This document shows positions 1 through 8,888 of a stretch of DNA of 50,027 nucleotides, one piece after another. The notes below the pieces were generated by a model, which was not told where the DNA came from, ran no database searches, and was given only the letters and a program-made list of their open reading frames with translations. Positions within the stretch are counted from its first letter, which is position 1, and every line of letters starts with the position of its first letter. A program made the position numbers and the translations under genes. The stretch comes from an uncultured Lachnospiraceae bacterium (lineage in GTDB: Bacteria > Bacillota > Clostridia > Lachnospirales > Lachnospiraceae): positions 1 through 50,027 of the forward strand of contig CAJUJM010000035.1 in NCBI GenBank assembly GCA_910586755.1, in the 5' to 3' direction.

Positions 1-204
1 TAGGTGTTGCGTTAATATTTAATTTTTAAGCCACCCCAAGGATGGTTTATTTGTTATGCTCTGTTTTCCCGGGTAACCTCTACTTCTTTGTTTCAAACTT
101 TCACATCCTCTCATTCCATTTCCTATATTCCCTGCAAGATGCTGCTGTTCCTCTCCTATATTGTCAGTTGACTTTCCCATGGATATTCCGGTAGTCAAAA
201 AGCT
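1..204. other. non-coding edge, no supported gene
   Basis: These bases lie downstream of the lipoprotein gene. A 53-codon minus-strand frame (180 to 19) is open but has no convincing ribosome site, and its composition does not look like a protein. I see no terminator, repeat or RNA gene here. Confidence 0.4.
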
Positions 205-1764
205 TTATAAAGCATTTACAGGTTCAAACATTTCTTCCAGCTCTTCCCAGTCAGAGAACATTTCCAAAGGAACCGTCCCTTTAAACTCAGCAGGAACCGC
301 CAGCTTCCTGGCAACCCAATTGCCGAATCCGCTGTTGTACCATTTCCCGTCATACTCTACACATTCCATAAAAAGAATATACGTCTTTCCTTTATATTCA
401 CAGGCTACTGCACAGGAATCGATCTTATCAGCATTATAAGGCGCAAACATCAAATCAATTCTTCCTGTATTTCTGGCGCTATCATTGACAAAAGCATTTT
501 CAGGAACAAAGCCAAGCACTTTAAATGAATTCAGCTCCATCTTTTCGGGAATTTCCTCCCAGCTAAAGGATTCCCCATCCACAATTATCTCCGGATCTTT
601 TAAATATTCATCAAACAGGTAAAAGACTGCCGCCTGAGCCATAATCTCCCACTCAAGCCGCTCTCCTTCGCCATAGTACATCACATCTTTGGCAAATTCA
701 TTGACCGGAGGAAGTTTTAAATTTCTCCATGTAAACGTGCGTGAAAGCGCCTGGCAATAAGTCTCAAAATCGTACTTTTCTATGTATTTCCCCAAATAAA
801 ATGTATTCAGTATCTGGTTCATATCGTGGGCTTTTAAACCTTCCAGATAAGATGCCGCCGCCTGCCGGGGGCTGTCAAACCCTTCCGTTTTTTCTTCCGC
901 TGCGGAATCTTTCCTGGTTGGCTCTGGCAAAGCTTCGCCTTCCTCCGCCAAAAGCTGCTCCACAGCTTTTTCCATATCATCATCCAGGCGGACAACCCCT
1001 GTCATATCCATGTTAAATCCCAGTCGCTCCTCCAAAGCGCCGCCCAACTTATACAGATACCATCTGCCTTCTTTTTCCGCCAGATCAAAAAACAGAAGAT
1101 ACGGGTAGCCATTTACCCGGATGGCAGCTATTCTGCTGTCCAGCTTCATGCCCTGGTTGTGCTTTTCAAAGATCTCACGATAATTCTCATAATTCTCCAT
1201 ATGTGCAGAATCCGGAGCTATCATCTCTTCAAGGGGGATAAATCCCAGAAATTCCAGATTGTCAAAATCCGAGTCTTCCATCCGCCGGATTATCTCTTTC
1301 GCAAGCCGGTGAACCTCCTCATTGACTACGCCATTGTCCCCCAAAAGATCCATGCCGCAGAATATATTATACTGGCAGGCAACCTTCTCCACATCCATTC
1401 TGTAGAGAAACGCCTCCTCCATATATCGGAGATCGCTGTCCCTGAGTCCTGACAAGTAGTGGAAAACCGCATCCTCCGGGGTCTGAAACCCCGGCTTTCT
1501 CACAGGCCCTTCTAATACCTCCTCCCGGGCAACGGAATCTCCCCTGCCCGCCCGGCTGGCCTGGGACTGATCCTGCCATATAAACCGATGCCATGTTTCC
1601 ATCAGTTCCTGGTTTTGCATTAGTTCCTGTACCTGGGTCAATTTCCGTATTTTCGGCGGCTCCCACTGCTTCTCTTGTTCTATCGTTCTGGAGCCGCAGC
1701 CTATCAGGCAGGTTACTAACAGCAATAGGGCAGCAATTGCCGCCCTTTTTACGTTTCTTTTCAT
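205..1764 (-). CDS. lipoprotein with two homologous halves, function unknown
   Basis: The 519-residue product starts with a lipoprotein signal peptide: basic start, hydrophobic stretch, then a lipobox L-I-G-C at about residues 20-23, so it should be lipid-anchored outside the membrane. A GAAAGGAT ribosome site precedes the ATG. The mature part appears to be an internal duplication. A segment at about 92-140 (F-Q-T-P-E-D-A...Y-L-S-G-L) resembles one at about 297-345 (F-D-S-P-R-Q-A...Y-L-E-G-L). Later, L-G-F-I-P...Y-L-L-F-F...G-R-W-Y is echoed by L-G-F-V-P...Y-I-L-F-M...G-K-W-Y. I do not recognise the family. No enzyme motif is visible. It lies alone downstream of a decayed toxin-antitoxin pair, and nothing in the context suggests a substrate. 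Confidence 0.75.
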   Translation of the reverse strand: MKRNVKRAAIAALLLLVTCLIGCGSRTIEQEKQWEPPKIRKLTQVQELMQNQELMETWHRFIWQDQSQASRAGRGDSVAREEVLEGPVRKPGFQTPEDAVFHYLSGLRDSDLRYMEEAFLYRMDVEKVACQYNIFCGMDLLGDNGVVNEEVHRLAKEIIRRMEDSDFDNLEFLGFIPLEEMIAPDSAHMENYENYREIFEKHNQGMKLDSRIAAIRVNGYPYLLFFDLAEKEGRWYLYKLGGALEERLGFNMDMTGVVRLDDDMEKAVEQLLAEEGEALPEPTRKDSAAEEKTEGFDSPRQAAASYLEGLKAHDMNQILNTFYLGKYIEKYDFETYCQALSRTFTWRNLKLPPVNEFAKDVMYYGEGERLEWEIMAQAAVFYLFDEYLKDPEIIVDGESFSWEEIPEKMELNSFKVLGFVPENAFVNDSARNTGRIDLMFAPYNADKIDSCAVACEYKGKTYILFMECVEYDGKWYNSGFGNWVARKLAVPAEFKGTVPLEMFSDWEELEEMFEPVNAL

Positions 1765-1791
1765 TTTCGCTATCCTTTCGGTATGCCCTCG

Positions 1792-2061
1792 TCAGACAAG
1801 AGGGACACATATGCTCTCTTGTTCACTGAGAGTATAGTTCTTTTGGAATCCAGATTCCTCACAATATTTTGCAACTTCCTTTGCGGAAACAGACATTACA
1901 TCAGGATGCGCCAGATGCTTGATCTCCACTTCCCACAAAGAAGCAATGCTATAATATATTTCATTATCTTCATTTTCGATTAACTTTCTTGCTTTATCTG
2001 GAAGTTTTACATCATTAGAAAGTGTCTAGAGGAGAATATGGGTATCTAACAAAATCTTCAT
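1792..2061 (-). pseudogene. broken PIN-domain (VapC-like) toxin
   Basis: The start codon overlaps the antitoxin stop as ATGA, the usual arrangement of a type II toxin-antitoxin pair, and a GGAGG-like site precedes it. The frame begins M-K-I-L-L-D-T-H-I-L-L, the N-terminal PIN motif with the first catalytic Asp. The next codon, where the family has Trp, is TAG (2028-2026). Reading through gives a recognisable PIN segment (S-I-A-S-L-W-E-V-E-I-K) for about 70 residues, then unrelated residues to a stop at 1794. The C-terminal acidic residues are absent. The gene therefore has a nonsense mutation and a truncated 3' end, and no active ribonuclease is expected. Confidence 0.85.
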
Positions 2062-2300
2062 ATATCTCCTCCAAACATTTCCTCAACCTCTTTATCCCAT
2101 ACAGTAAATTCATCCGGAACCTTAAATTTACCTTCCGCCACACCAATTCGTTTGCCGCTTATTTTTTGAGGAATTAATGTCATCTGTGCAACAGCTACCC
2201 CATTCTTTGCCAAATAAATAACTTCCTCTTGCTTAGTTTCAAGCATTTTTACCAATCTTGACAATTCTGTTTTTGCTTCCAGCATATTTACCTGAGTCAT
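2058..2300 (-). CDS. Phd/YefM-family antitoxin
   Basis: The 80-residue protein begins M-T-Q-V-N-M-L-E-A-K-T-E-L-S-R-L-V, the typical Phd/YefM DNA-binding N-terminus, followed by an acidic C-terminal tail of the type that wraps the toxin. I chose the ATG at 2300, 34 codons inside the longest frame, because AGGAGG lies 8 bases upstream and homology begins there. Such antitoxins neutralise the toxin and repress their own promoter. Here the PIN toxin that overlaps its stop codon is broken, so this is an orphan antitoxin. It could still autoregulate or cross-neutralise another toxin in the genome. Confidence 0.85.
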   Translation of the reverse strand: MTQVNMLEAKTELSRLVKMLETKQEEVIYLAKNGVAVAQMTLIPQKISGKRIGVAEGKFKVPDEFTVWDKEVEEMFGGDI

Positions 2301-2492
2301 TCCAATTCCTCCTAATGATACGCAGATTACTCCACATTTCATGCTCCTGTCTCTCCGCTGCGGTCCCAAAAGCATGCCCATCACGCCTGCATAAATGGGC
2401 ATGGCCTTTTGATCTCTAGTATCATTATATGAAATTATCTCTGCTATAGCAAGTAAATTCTTTTATCCCCTAATCCGGAAAAACAGGGTAAG

Positions 2493-2526
2493 AAAATACC
2501 CCGCAGGCAGTAATATCCCCGGGGCA
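2493..2526 (-). terminator. possible terminator of the ABC importer operon
   Basis: On the minus strand CCCCG and CGGGG pair around a 16-base loop and are followed by TATTTTCTT, just after the last permease gene. The stem is only 5 bp, so support is moderate. Confidence 0.4.
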
Positions 2527-2533
2527 TATCCCA

Positions 2534-3367
2534 TCACTCTTTCACTCCGCCTTCCATAATACCCCCCAGAATATTCTTCTGGAAAACCAATACCATAAAA
2601 AGCAGCGGAAGAATGGTAATCATTGCAGCTGCCGCCACCACTCCAAAGGGAATGGTATGGGTCGTCTGATATAAGGTAAGTCCCACCACTACTGTCCGGC
2701 AGTCTTCAAACTGATTCAATACCTGGGATAGGAGGAAACGGTTCCAGGCGCCGATAAATACTAAAATACTGCTAGAAAAGATACTTGCCTTTAAAAGAGG
2801 CAGCAAAATGTAGATAAAAATCTGAAACATATTGGCTCCGTCCAGTTTTGCGCTCTCTTCAAAGGAAATGGGCACATTTTTCAATACCGCAGTCAGAAAC
2901 CAGATAGTCATCGGCAAATCCAGCACGGAAATAATTACCGCCAGACCAATGTGGGTGTTTAACAGGCCCATTTTGCTGTACATTTTAAAAATCGGATTGA
3001 TTAAGGTAATGGTAGGCAGCAGAGAGATAGCCAAAACGAACACCAAAAAAGTGGTTTTAAACCGGATATTGGTTCTGGTGAGAGCATAGGACGCCATGCT
3101 TCCTGCCGTAACGCAGATGACAACCGCGATAATGGTAATGATAAAGCTGTTATACACGTATTTTAAAATGGGCTGCTGAGCCAAGGCTCTGGCGTAATTT
3201 TCCAGTGTAGCTTTGAAAGGCAAGAGCCTTGGCGGAATCATGTTTAAATCTGACTGGGGCATAAAGGATGCAGAAACCATATACAGCATAGGGGCAATCA
3301 TCACAAACAGGAAGAAAATCAGAAATATAACATATCCAAAAGTTTCTGCTTTCTTTTTTCGTTTCAT
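2534..3367 (-). CDS. carbohydrate ABC transporter permease, MalG type
   Basis: This 277-residue membrane protein has six hydrophobic segments and the MalG-type EAA loop (E-E-S-A-K-L-D-G-A...I-L-L-P, about residues 180-200), which docks on the transporter ATPase. It is one of two CUT1-family permeases, with a gap of only three bases to the partner upstream. The operon order is phosphodiesterase, binding protein, permease, permease, and no ATPase gene is present. That is common for CUT1 systems that use a shared MsmX-like ATPase encoded elsewhere. The substrate cannot be read from the sequence. The phosphodiesterase suggests a glycerophospho-compound (as in ugp operons), but a saccharide is equally possible. 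Confidence 0.9.
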   Translation of the reverse strand: MKRKKKAETFGYVIFLIFFLFVMIAPMLYMVSASFMPQSDLNMIPPRLLPFKATLENYARALAQQPILKYVYNSFIITIIAVVICVTAGSMASYALTRTNIRFKTTFLVFVLAISLLPTITLINPIFKMYSKMGLLNTHIGLAVIISVLDLPMTIWFLTAVLKNVPISFEESAKLDGANMFQIFIYILLPLLKASIFSSSILVFIGAWNRFLLSQVLNQFEDCRTVVVGLTLYQTTHTIPFGVVAAAAMITILPLLFMVLVFQKNILGGIMEGGVKE

Positions 3368-3370
3368 AAT

Positions 3371-4249
3371 CTACACACTCCCCTTCGTTTTCAGACTATC
3401 TACAAAGAACATACTGATTCCAACAGAAATAATCAGCATCAGCACGGATAAGGTTGCGCCATAACCGGTATTCCCATAAGTAAAGTATGTGTTAACTGCA
3501 TACATGGAAACCGTCTCTGTTCTGCCTGCCGGTCCTCCTGCCGTCATGGCTACGATCAGATCATATACTCTCATGGCAGAGATAATGCGGAACAGAATCG
3601 TTACAGACATAGTAGCTTTAATCAGCGGCAAAGTAATGTTAGTAAATTGACGGAATTTGCTGGCTCCGTCAATTTCCGCCGCTTCATAGTAATCCTTGGA
3701 AATGGTCAAGAGGCCGGACAGCAGCAGCAAGGACATATACGGCGTATTTTTCCAAATGTCCGCAATTAAAATGGACAGCTTGGCCAGCCACTCATTCCCC
3801 AGCCATCTTAAGGGTTCTTTAATCAGGTTAAAAGTCATCAGGGTACTGTTAATAATTCCGTTCTGAGCAAAAAACTGTGTCCAGATAATACCGGAGACTA
3901 TGGTGGGAATCCCCCAGGGAATCAGAACTGCCGTCCGAATTAACCCCTGCCCCGGAATCTTCCGGTTCATCAAAAGGGCCAGCCCCATACCAATAACCAA
4001 TTCCAGGGCCACGGACACTGCCGTAAAGGCCAGCGTCCACCACAGAGTATCCCAAAAGTGCTGATCCTGAAATGCTTTTATATAATTGCGGAAGCCTACA
4101 AATTTGGGGCCCAGGGCCGCCGTCTGGGTACGAATTTCAAAAAAACTCTGATATATGGTATTCACGGTGGGATACAAGATTAACACCAGAATCAAAAGCG
4201 CGCTGGGGAGCAGCATCAAATATCCCATTCTTGTACTCTTCCTATTCAT
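3371..4249 (-). CDS. carbohydrate ABC transporter permease, MalF/UgpA type
   Basis: This 292-residue membrane protein carries about six hydrophobic segments and the EAA loop (Y-Y-E-A-A-E-I-D-G-A-S...I-T-L-P). I start it at the ATG at 4249 (M-N-R-K-S-T-R) rather than eight codons upstream because AGAAAGGTAG lies just before it and a positively charged start followed by a membrane segment is typical. It pairs with the MalG-type permease downstream to form the membrane channel. The binding-protein gene directly upstream is frameshifted, so whether the importer still works is uncertain. Confidence 0.9.
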   Translation of the reverse strand: MNRKSTRMGYLMLLPSALLILVLILYPTVNTIYQSFFEIRTQTAALGPKFVGFRNYIKAFQDQHFWDTLWWTLAFTAVSVALELVIGMGLALLMNRKIPGQGLIRTAVLIPWGIPTIVSGIIWTQFFAQNGIINSTLMTFNLIKEPLRWLGNEWLAKLSILIADIWKNTPYMSLLLLSGLLTISKDYYEAAEIDGASKFRQFTNITLPLIKATMSVTILFRIISAMRVYDLIVAMTAGGPAGRTETVSMYAVNTYFTYGNTGYGATLSVLMLIISVGISMFFVDSLKTKGSV

Positions 4250-4275
4250 TTTTCTACCTTTCTGAAAATGCAAAT

Positions 4276-5524
4276 TTACAGCAGGATCTGAGCCACTTTT
4301 TGGACAATATTAGCCGCGCCTTCCTCCGGAGTAGTGAGACCAGTAATGACGCTGTGGATTTCCAGCTGCATAACACCGGAAATCTCGGCATAATAAGGAG
4401 ACAGAGGTCTGGGCTTGGAAGCCTCTAATACAGGCAGATAGCTTGGGAGCTCCGGTTTCTTGGAAAGCAGTTCCTCATCCTCATAAGCTGCCTTTAAGGT
4501 AGGTTTAATATCTACCAAATCACAGGCGATCATTTGACTCTCATAGTTGGCTCTGAACTTGGCAAACTCTACCGCCTCAGCCTGGTTTTTGGAGAAGGCA
4601 GATACCATAACGCCCCATCCGCCAAGACACCCGTAGCTGGGAAGAGGTGCAATTTCCATGTTGCCTGCAACTGCAGAATCCTCTGCATTAAAGGGGCCGT
4701 AGCCACTTAACCAGTCTCTGGTAAATACTGCTCCACCTGCGGTTACCACCGCTCTGGATGCTGCAGTATTAAAAGTCTCAATACAGAACACTTGCGCCAT
4801 TCTCATCTACAACCTCTCCGCCTTTTTCCCAATAGAATTCCAGCATGGAGCTGGTAAGGCTTTCATTCTGCATCCAGTAAGAAACAAAACCGCTCATATC
4901 GCCTTCTGCCTCTGCAATTTCCTTACCGGTTGCCGCCAGCTCTGCCCAGGTTTCCGGAACAGGCTTGTTGTATTTTTCCAGCAGATCCTTTCTGTAATAC
5001 AGAGCGCCTGCATCTGCCATAAAGGGCAATCCCCAGGTTTTTCCGTTAAGTTGAAATGCGCTTAAAGGACCAGGAAGATATGCGTCCATCTCCCCTTCCT
5101 CCAAATAATCATCCAGGGCAATTACCCAGCCTGCGGAAGAAAAAATAGGCGGCCACACCACATCTCCTGCAAATACATCAATAGAGGAATCCCCTGCCTG
5201 AAGGACGGTATTGATAGTCTTTAAACGGTCATTGGAGGAATCCGGAAGCTCTACATAATTTACTTTGATGTTGGGATTGGCTTCCTCAAAAGCCGCAACG
5301 ATGGCAGTCTCTACACCGTTGTCATCAGGGCGGCCGTAATAGTTGATGGTAACGGTCCCCCCGTCCTGTAACGCCCCAGTCTGATCCGCCCCGCTCTTTC
5401 CTTCCGTCTGTGCTGTACTGTTAGTCGCTCCCCCGTCATTAGAACCGGAAGTTTTGCAGGCTCCCAGGGTCAGGGATGCAGTCAAAAGTAATACAGCCAA
5501 TGCAGTTCTCTTCATCTTTTTCAT
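4276..5524 (-). pseudogene. frameshifted ABC sugar-binding lipoprotein
   Basis: The first part (5524 to 4781, 248 codons) has a lipoprotein signal (L-T-L-G-A-C at about 18-23) and a typical type 1 solute-binding fold: N-Y-Y-G-R-P-D...F-E-E-A-N-P-N-I-K-V, then L-P-F-M-A-D-A-G-A-L-Y-Y-R-K-D-L. It stops at TGA right after E-N-G-A-S-V-L-Y. The rest continues in another frame, where A-V-F-T-R-D-W-L-S-G-Y marks the usual ligand-binding block, and ends at 4276. Relatives have about 25-30 residues between these motifs; here only about 10 remain. A deletion of several dozen bases that also shifted the frame fits best. Programmed frameshifting is unlikely because no slippery site or downstream structure is evident. 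Confidence 0.85.
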
Positions 5525-5542
5525 AGTCTCGTCCTTTCCTTT

Positions 5543-6370
5543 TTACTTTCTTTTGTCAATATAGTTTCTAAAAAGCAGCGGCCAGTCGGTCTGAATCATG
5601 TCAAATTTTTTATCTAACAGCCAGCCCCAGCCATCTTCCATACTCTTTAAGATGGCGGTATTATCATCATGGCCTCCGGAAAGCCGGATTGTATCATTTA
5701 ATGTCAAGGCATTCACCCACAAAAGCTTTCCTTCTCCGTGCATTTTTTCAATAAATTCATCAGATGCAAACAGATGGTCATCTGTCTCAAAAATCACTTC
5801 CGCTCCAATGGTGTTAATATGATACCGGTTTACCAGTTCTATCTGTTCCGGAGTCCGGACAATGGGCAAAAACATCATATCCGGCGCCATCTCCTCCAGG
5901 GCTTTAAGCTCCTGTTCCTCCGGATGGCTTTTTAAAATAATCTGATCCTGCATATTGTGGTTCTTCAAATAAGGAATGATGTCATTCCAGAAAAACCAGG
6001 TCCGGTCGATATTAATCAGACACCTGCCTTTAAAATGCTCTAAAATATCATCCAGAGAATTCACGCCTTCTGAAATCTGCTCCTGAATCCCGTTGATGAA
6101 CCGAAGATTTCTTACCTGGCCGGACGATAACGTCCGGATATCCAAAGGTTCTCCAAATACCCCTTTCTCCTGTCCATTGTGAAATGCAAAAAACTTACCA
6201 TCTGTGGTCCGAATCACATCTACTTCAATAATATCCGCCCCATGGAGCAACGCATTTTCATAAGCGCCTATGGTATTCTGAATAATATTACCGCCGCAGG
6301 TTCCCCGATGGGCCGCCAGCAGCACCTTACGCTCTTGTAATTGTCTATATAAGCCTGGATTATTTACCAC
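5543..6370 (-). CDS. glycerophosphodiester phosphodiesterase family protein
   Basis: This is a cytoplasmic GDPD-type TIM-barrel hydrolase of 275 residues without a signal peptide. Visible motifs are H21-R22-G, the metal ligands E49-x-D51, and the second catalytic His (F-H64-N-G). Two positions differ from the common pattern: Q-N-T where E-N-T is usual, and H-N where H-D is usual. A longer ATG start at 6385 exists, but GGGAGG lies inside that extension, seven bases before a GTG at 6370, so GTG is preferred. It leads the importer operon, as ugpQ accompanies glycerophosphodiester importers in other bacteria. Cleavage of imported glycerophosphodiesters is the best guess; the changed residues leave the exact substrate open. 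Confidence 0.8.
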   Translation of the reverse strand: MVNNPGLYRQLQERKVLLAAHRGTCGGNIIQNTIGAYENALLHGADIIEVDVIRTTDGKFFAFHNGQEKGVFGEPLDIRTLSSGQVRNLRFINGIQEQISEGVNSLDDILEHFKGRCLINIDRTWFFWNDIIPYLKNHNMQDQIILKSHPEEQELKALEEMAPDMMFLPIVRTPEQIELVNRYHINTIGAEVIFETDDHLFASDEFIEKMHGEGKLLWVNALTLNDTIRLSGGHDDNTAILKSMEDGWGWLLDKKFDMIQTDWPLLFRNYIDKRK

Positions 6371-6511
6371 TTTTCTCCCTCCCATATTCTTGTTGGTCTA
6401 AGCATAACAAATAAATTGGTACGTGTCAATAATATTTTAAAATTTTTATTTAGATATTTTTGTTTTTAAAACAGATACCCCTTAAATATCTTTAGATTAT
6501 CAGGATCTAAG

Positions 6512-6528
6512 AATTGGAACGTTCAATT
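6512..6528. promoter_or_regulatory. candidate LacI-type operator
   Basis: AATTGGAACGTTCAATT contains a perfect GAACGTTC palindrome (6517-6524) with a central CG, as LacI-family operators usually have. It lies in the divergent region between the importer operon and the LacI-type regulator, about 50 bases upstream of the regulator's -10 box. Binding is inferred only. Confidence 0.45.
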
Positions 6529-6578
6529 TTTATGCATTATTTTTTTCATTTCCCCTTCCGATTTTGAAACATCCATGA

Positions 6579-6584
6579 TATAAT
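6579..6584 (+). promoter_or_regulatory. -10 box of the regulator gene
   Basis: A perfect TATAAT lies 46 bases before the TTG start of the regulator. No good -35 hexamer is seen at 17 bp, which would suit activator or autoregulatory control. Confidence 0.5.
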
Positions 6585-6630
6585 GTACACGAAAGCAACG
6601 AGCAGTGCGAAAAAAGAAAGGAGAATCCCC

Positions 6631-8820
6631 TTGCCAACCATAAAAGACATCGCCAAAGAAGCCGGAGTATCCCACGGTACCGTTTCCAACGTACTAAACA
6701 AAACCGGAAAAGTCAGCGCCGAAAAAATCAAACTAGTAGAAGCCGCCGCCAGACGGCTGGGCTACAAGAGCAACACCCAGGCCCGGCAGCTTCGGGGCGG
6801 CAGTTCCAAAACCGTCTGCCTGATTCTCCCTAATATACAGCTTCAATGCTACGTAGATCTCTATGATCAAATCCAGAGGATTTTTTCCGGAGCAGGCTAT
6901 GAGGTAGCTCTGTTTACCACCAGCCGCATCCCCTCCTCCGAAAAAGAGATCTGGGATAAAGCCTATGCCCGCCGGCCGGACGCCATCATCTGCTCCACCT
7001 GTTTAGAAACCATTCCGGACCTGGACACCGTAGATTTTCCGATTATTTTAACCGATTATAACCAACCCATCCATCACCCTTTCGTATCCTGTGCCTCTTT
7101 CGATTTTGTAAAAGCCGCCCAGGAGATTGCCGCGTTTGTAAAGCAGAAAAACTATCGGAACATCGCCCTGTTTTCCACCTCCGGAAAATCCGCCAGCAAG
7201 ACTATTTTTTCCAACACTCTGTCCGGCCTTTTAGGAGACTGCGCCCAGCTCACTCCCTTTAGTTCTGATGACAAGCTGATGTTTCACAAATCCTTTGAGA
7301 TTGTCAGCTCTGTTCCCCAATATGATCTGGTAATCACCTTTCATGCCGAGCAGGCAGAATGTATCCATCAGGCCGCCGCCTGCACAAAAGAAGATGCGCT
7401 TCCGGATATCATCACCATCGCCAGTTACAAAACCATTCCGGACAACCGGTTTCTTTCATACGAACTAAATTACAAATACATGGGAACCCACATTGCAGAA
7501 AAGCTTTTAGAAAATCTTCAGGCCAAAGCAAGACAATCCCTGCATTTTGACCTGAAAAATGAAGGTTTCCGCTATCTATTCCCGGATTTAAAGAGGGCTG
7601 CAAGAGACTCCAGCCTCAACATCCTTACTCTGGAGTCTCCTGCAGCTAATGCATTAAAGATGCTGCTTCCGGATTTTGAGCGGCGCACCGGAATCCGCAC
7701 GGTCCTGACCATTCTGGCCTTTGACGAGCTCTACGATACCATCAGCACCATGGGCAGCAGCGGCTATTACGATTTGATCCGTTCCGATGTGGCCTGGCTG
7801 TCTCATCTGGCGGAAAAGACCTACCTTCCTCTGGAACAGGCCCCTCTGGATCTGCCCAAGCTTTTATCCGGACTTATCAGGGAGACCGGGGACAGTTTTA
7901 CCAGTGCAGACGGCACTCTATACACTTTACCCTTTGATCCCAGCATCCAGATGCTTTTTTACCGCAGTGATTTATTTGAGGATGCTATGGTGAAACGGCA
8001 GTACTATGAACTTCACAAAGAGGAACTGCCGGTTCCCAAAACTTTCGCCCAATACAACAAAGTAGCGGCTTTCTTTACCCGAAGCATTAACCCTGCTTCC
8101 CCTACAGAATATGGCACCACCCTGGCTTTTGGAGCCGCAGGAGTGGCGGCCTGCGATTTTCTTCCCAGACTTTTGGCTGCCGGAGATTCCGTTTTTAATT
8201 CTGAGGGAACTTTAGCCTTAAACACCCCCGCCCTTTCTCAGGCCATGGAAAACTATATTGAAACTTATCGTTATACAGATGGCTCTGTAAACAAGTGGTG
8301 GAAACAGTCGGTGGAGAATTTCTCCAGAGGGCGCACCGCCATGACCATTACCTTTAGCAACCACGCATCCTATTTAATTAACAGCAAGCACTCCAACGTG
8401 GTAGATCGGCTGGGCTTTGATATGATTCCCGGCGGAAAGCCCCTCCTTGGCGGCGGTGTTATTGGCATTTCAAAGGCCTCCCGCAAAAAGGAGGCGGCCT
8501 GTGAGTTTTTAAAGTGGGTATACAGCGACGAAATTTCCAATATTTTGACTATTTTAGGCGGTACTTCTGCCAACCGTTCCAGTTACACCAACGTGGAAAT
8601 CACTTCCCTGTTTCCCTGGCTAAAAAAAGCCCGGGACAGTTTCCTCTGCGGTTCTAGACGGGCCGAGAGCAAGCGGTATCCGCTCTTTAATGAAAAAACT
8701 TTTGAAAATATCCTGGGATCTGCTGTGAGAAGCTCTGTCACCGGCATGATGTCCGTAGGAGATGCTCTGGAATATGGACAGAGAATTGCAGAGGAAATGT
8801 TTGTTCCGAAGCCAGAATAG
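6631..8820 (+). CDS. LacI-type regulator fused to a solute-binding-protein domain
   Basis: This 729-residue regulator has three parts. Residues 4-23 form a LacI helix-turn-helix (I-K-D-I-A-K-E-A-G-V-S-H-G-T-V-S-N-V-L-N) with its hinge. Residues about 57-312 form a type I periplasmic-binding-like sensor. From about residue 328 to the end lies a type II (MalE-like) solute-binding domain, with the ligand-site stretch Y-T-L-P-F-D-P-S-I-Q-M-L-F-Y-R-S-D-L. There is no signal peptide, so both sensors should be cytoplasmic. TTG at 6631 is the start: GAAAGGAG stands 7 bases upstream and the LacI motif begins at once. It is divergent from the importer operon and probably regulates it by sensing the imported ligand or a product. 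Confidence 0.88.
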   Translation: MPTIKDIAKEAGVSHGTVSNVLNKTGKVSAEKIKLVEAAARRLGYKSNTQARQLRGGSSKTVCLILPNIQLQCYVDLYDQIQRIFSGAGYEVALFTTSRIPSSEKEIWDKAYARRPDAIICSTCLETIPDLDTVDFPIILTDYNQPIHHPFVSCASFDFVKAAQEIAAFVKQKNYRNIALFSTSGKSASKTIFSNTLSGLLGDCAQLTPFSSDDKLMFHKSFEIVSSVPQYDLVITFHAEQAECIHQAAACTKEDALPDIITIASYKTIPDNRFLSYELNYKYMGTHIAEKLLENLQAKARQSLHFDLKNEGFRYLFPDLKRAARDSSLNILTLESPAANALKMLLPDFERRTGIRTVLTILAFDELYDTISTMGSSGYYDLIRSDVAWLSHLAEKTYLPLEQAPLDLPKLLSGLIRETGDSFTSADGTLYTLPFDPSIQMLFYRSDLFEDAMVKRQYYELHKEELPVPKTFAQYNKVAAFFTRSINPASPTEYGTTLAFGAAGVAACDFLPRLLAAGDSVFNSEGTLALNTPALSQAMENYIETYRYTDGSVNKWWKQSVENFSRGRTAMTITFSNHASYLINSKHSNVVDRLGFDMIPGGKPLLGGGVIGISKASRKKEAACEFLKWVYSDEISNILTILGGTSANRSSYTNVEITSLFPWLKKARDSFLCGSRRAESKRYPLFNEKTFENILGSAVRSSVTGMMSVGDALEYGQRIAEEMFVPKPE

Positions 8821-8829
8821 TCGATTATA

Positions 8830-8869
8830 ATGATACCGGGGCCAAAAGGTGTTTTGACCCCGGTATCAT
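8830..8869. terminator. bidirectional hairpin between convergent genes
   Basis: ATGATACCGGGG and CCCCGGTATCAT form a perfect 12-bp stem between the convergent regulator and uxuB genes. There is no clear T-tract on either side, so termination strength is uncertain. Confidence 0.6.
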
Positions 8870-8888
8870 AAAGTATTCCCTGTAAGAT

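Noticed and set aside
19..180. 53-codon minus-strand open frame after the lipoprotein gene
   Set aside because: No convincing ribosome site, no conserved motif, composition not protein-like.
1367..1810. 147-codon minus-strand frame overlapping the lipoprotein gene
   Set aside because: It lies in another frame of a well-supported gene and includes its ribosome-site region; composition is random-like.
4778..4806. Programmed ribosomal frameshift in the binding-protein gene
   Set aside because: No slippery heptamer or downstream structure is evident, and some 20 residues of the family core are also missing.
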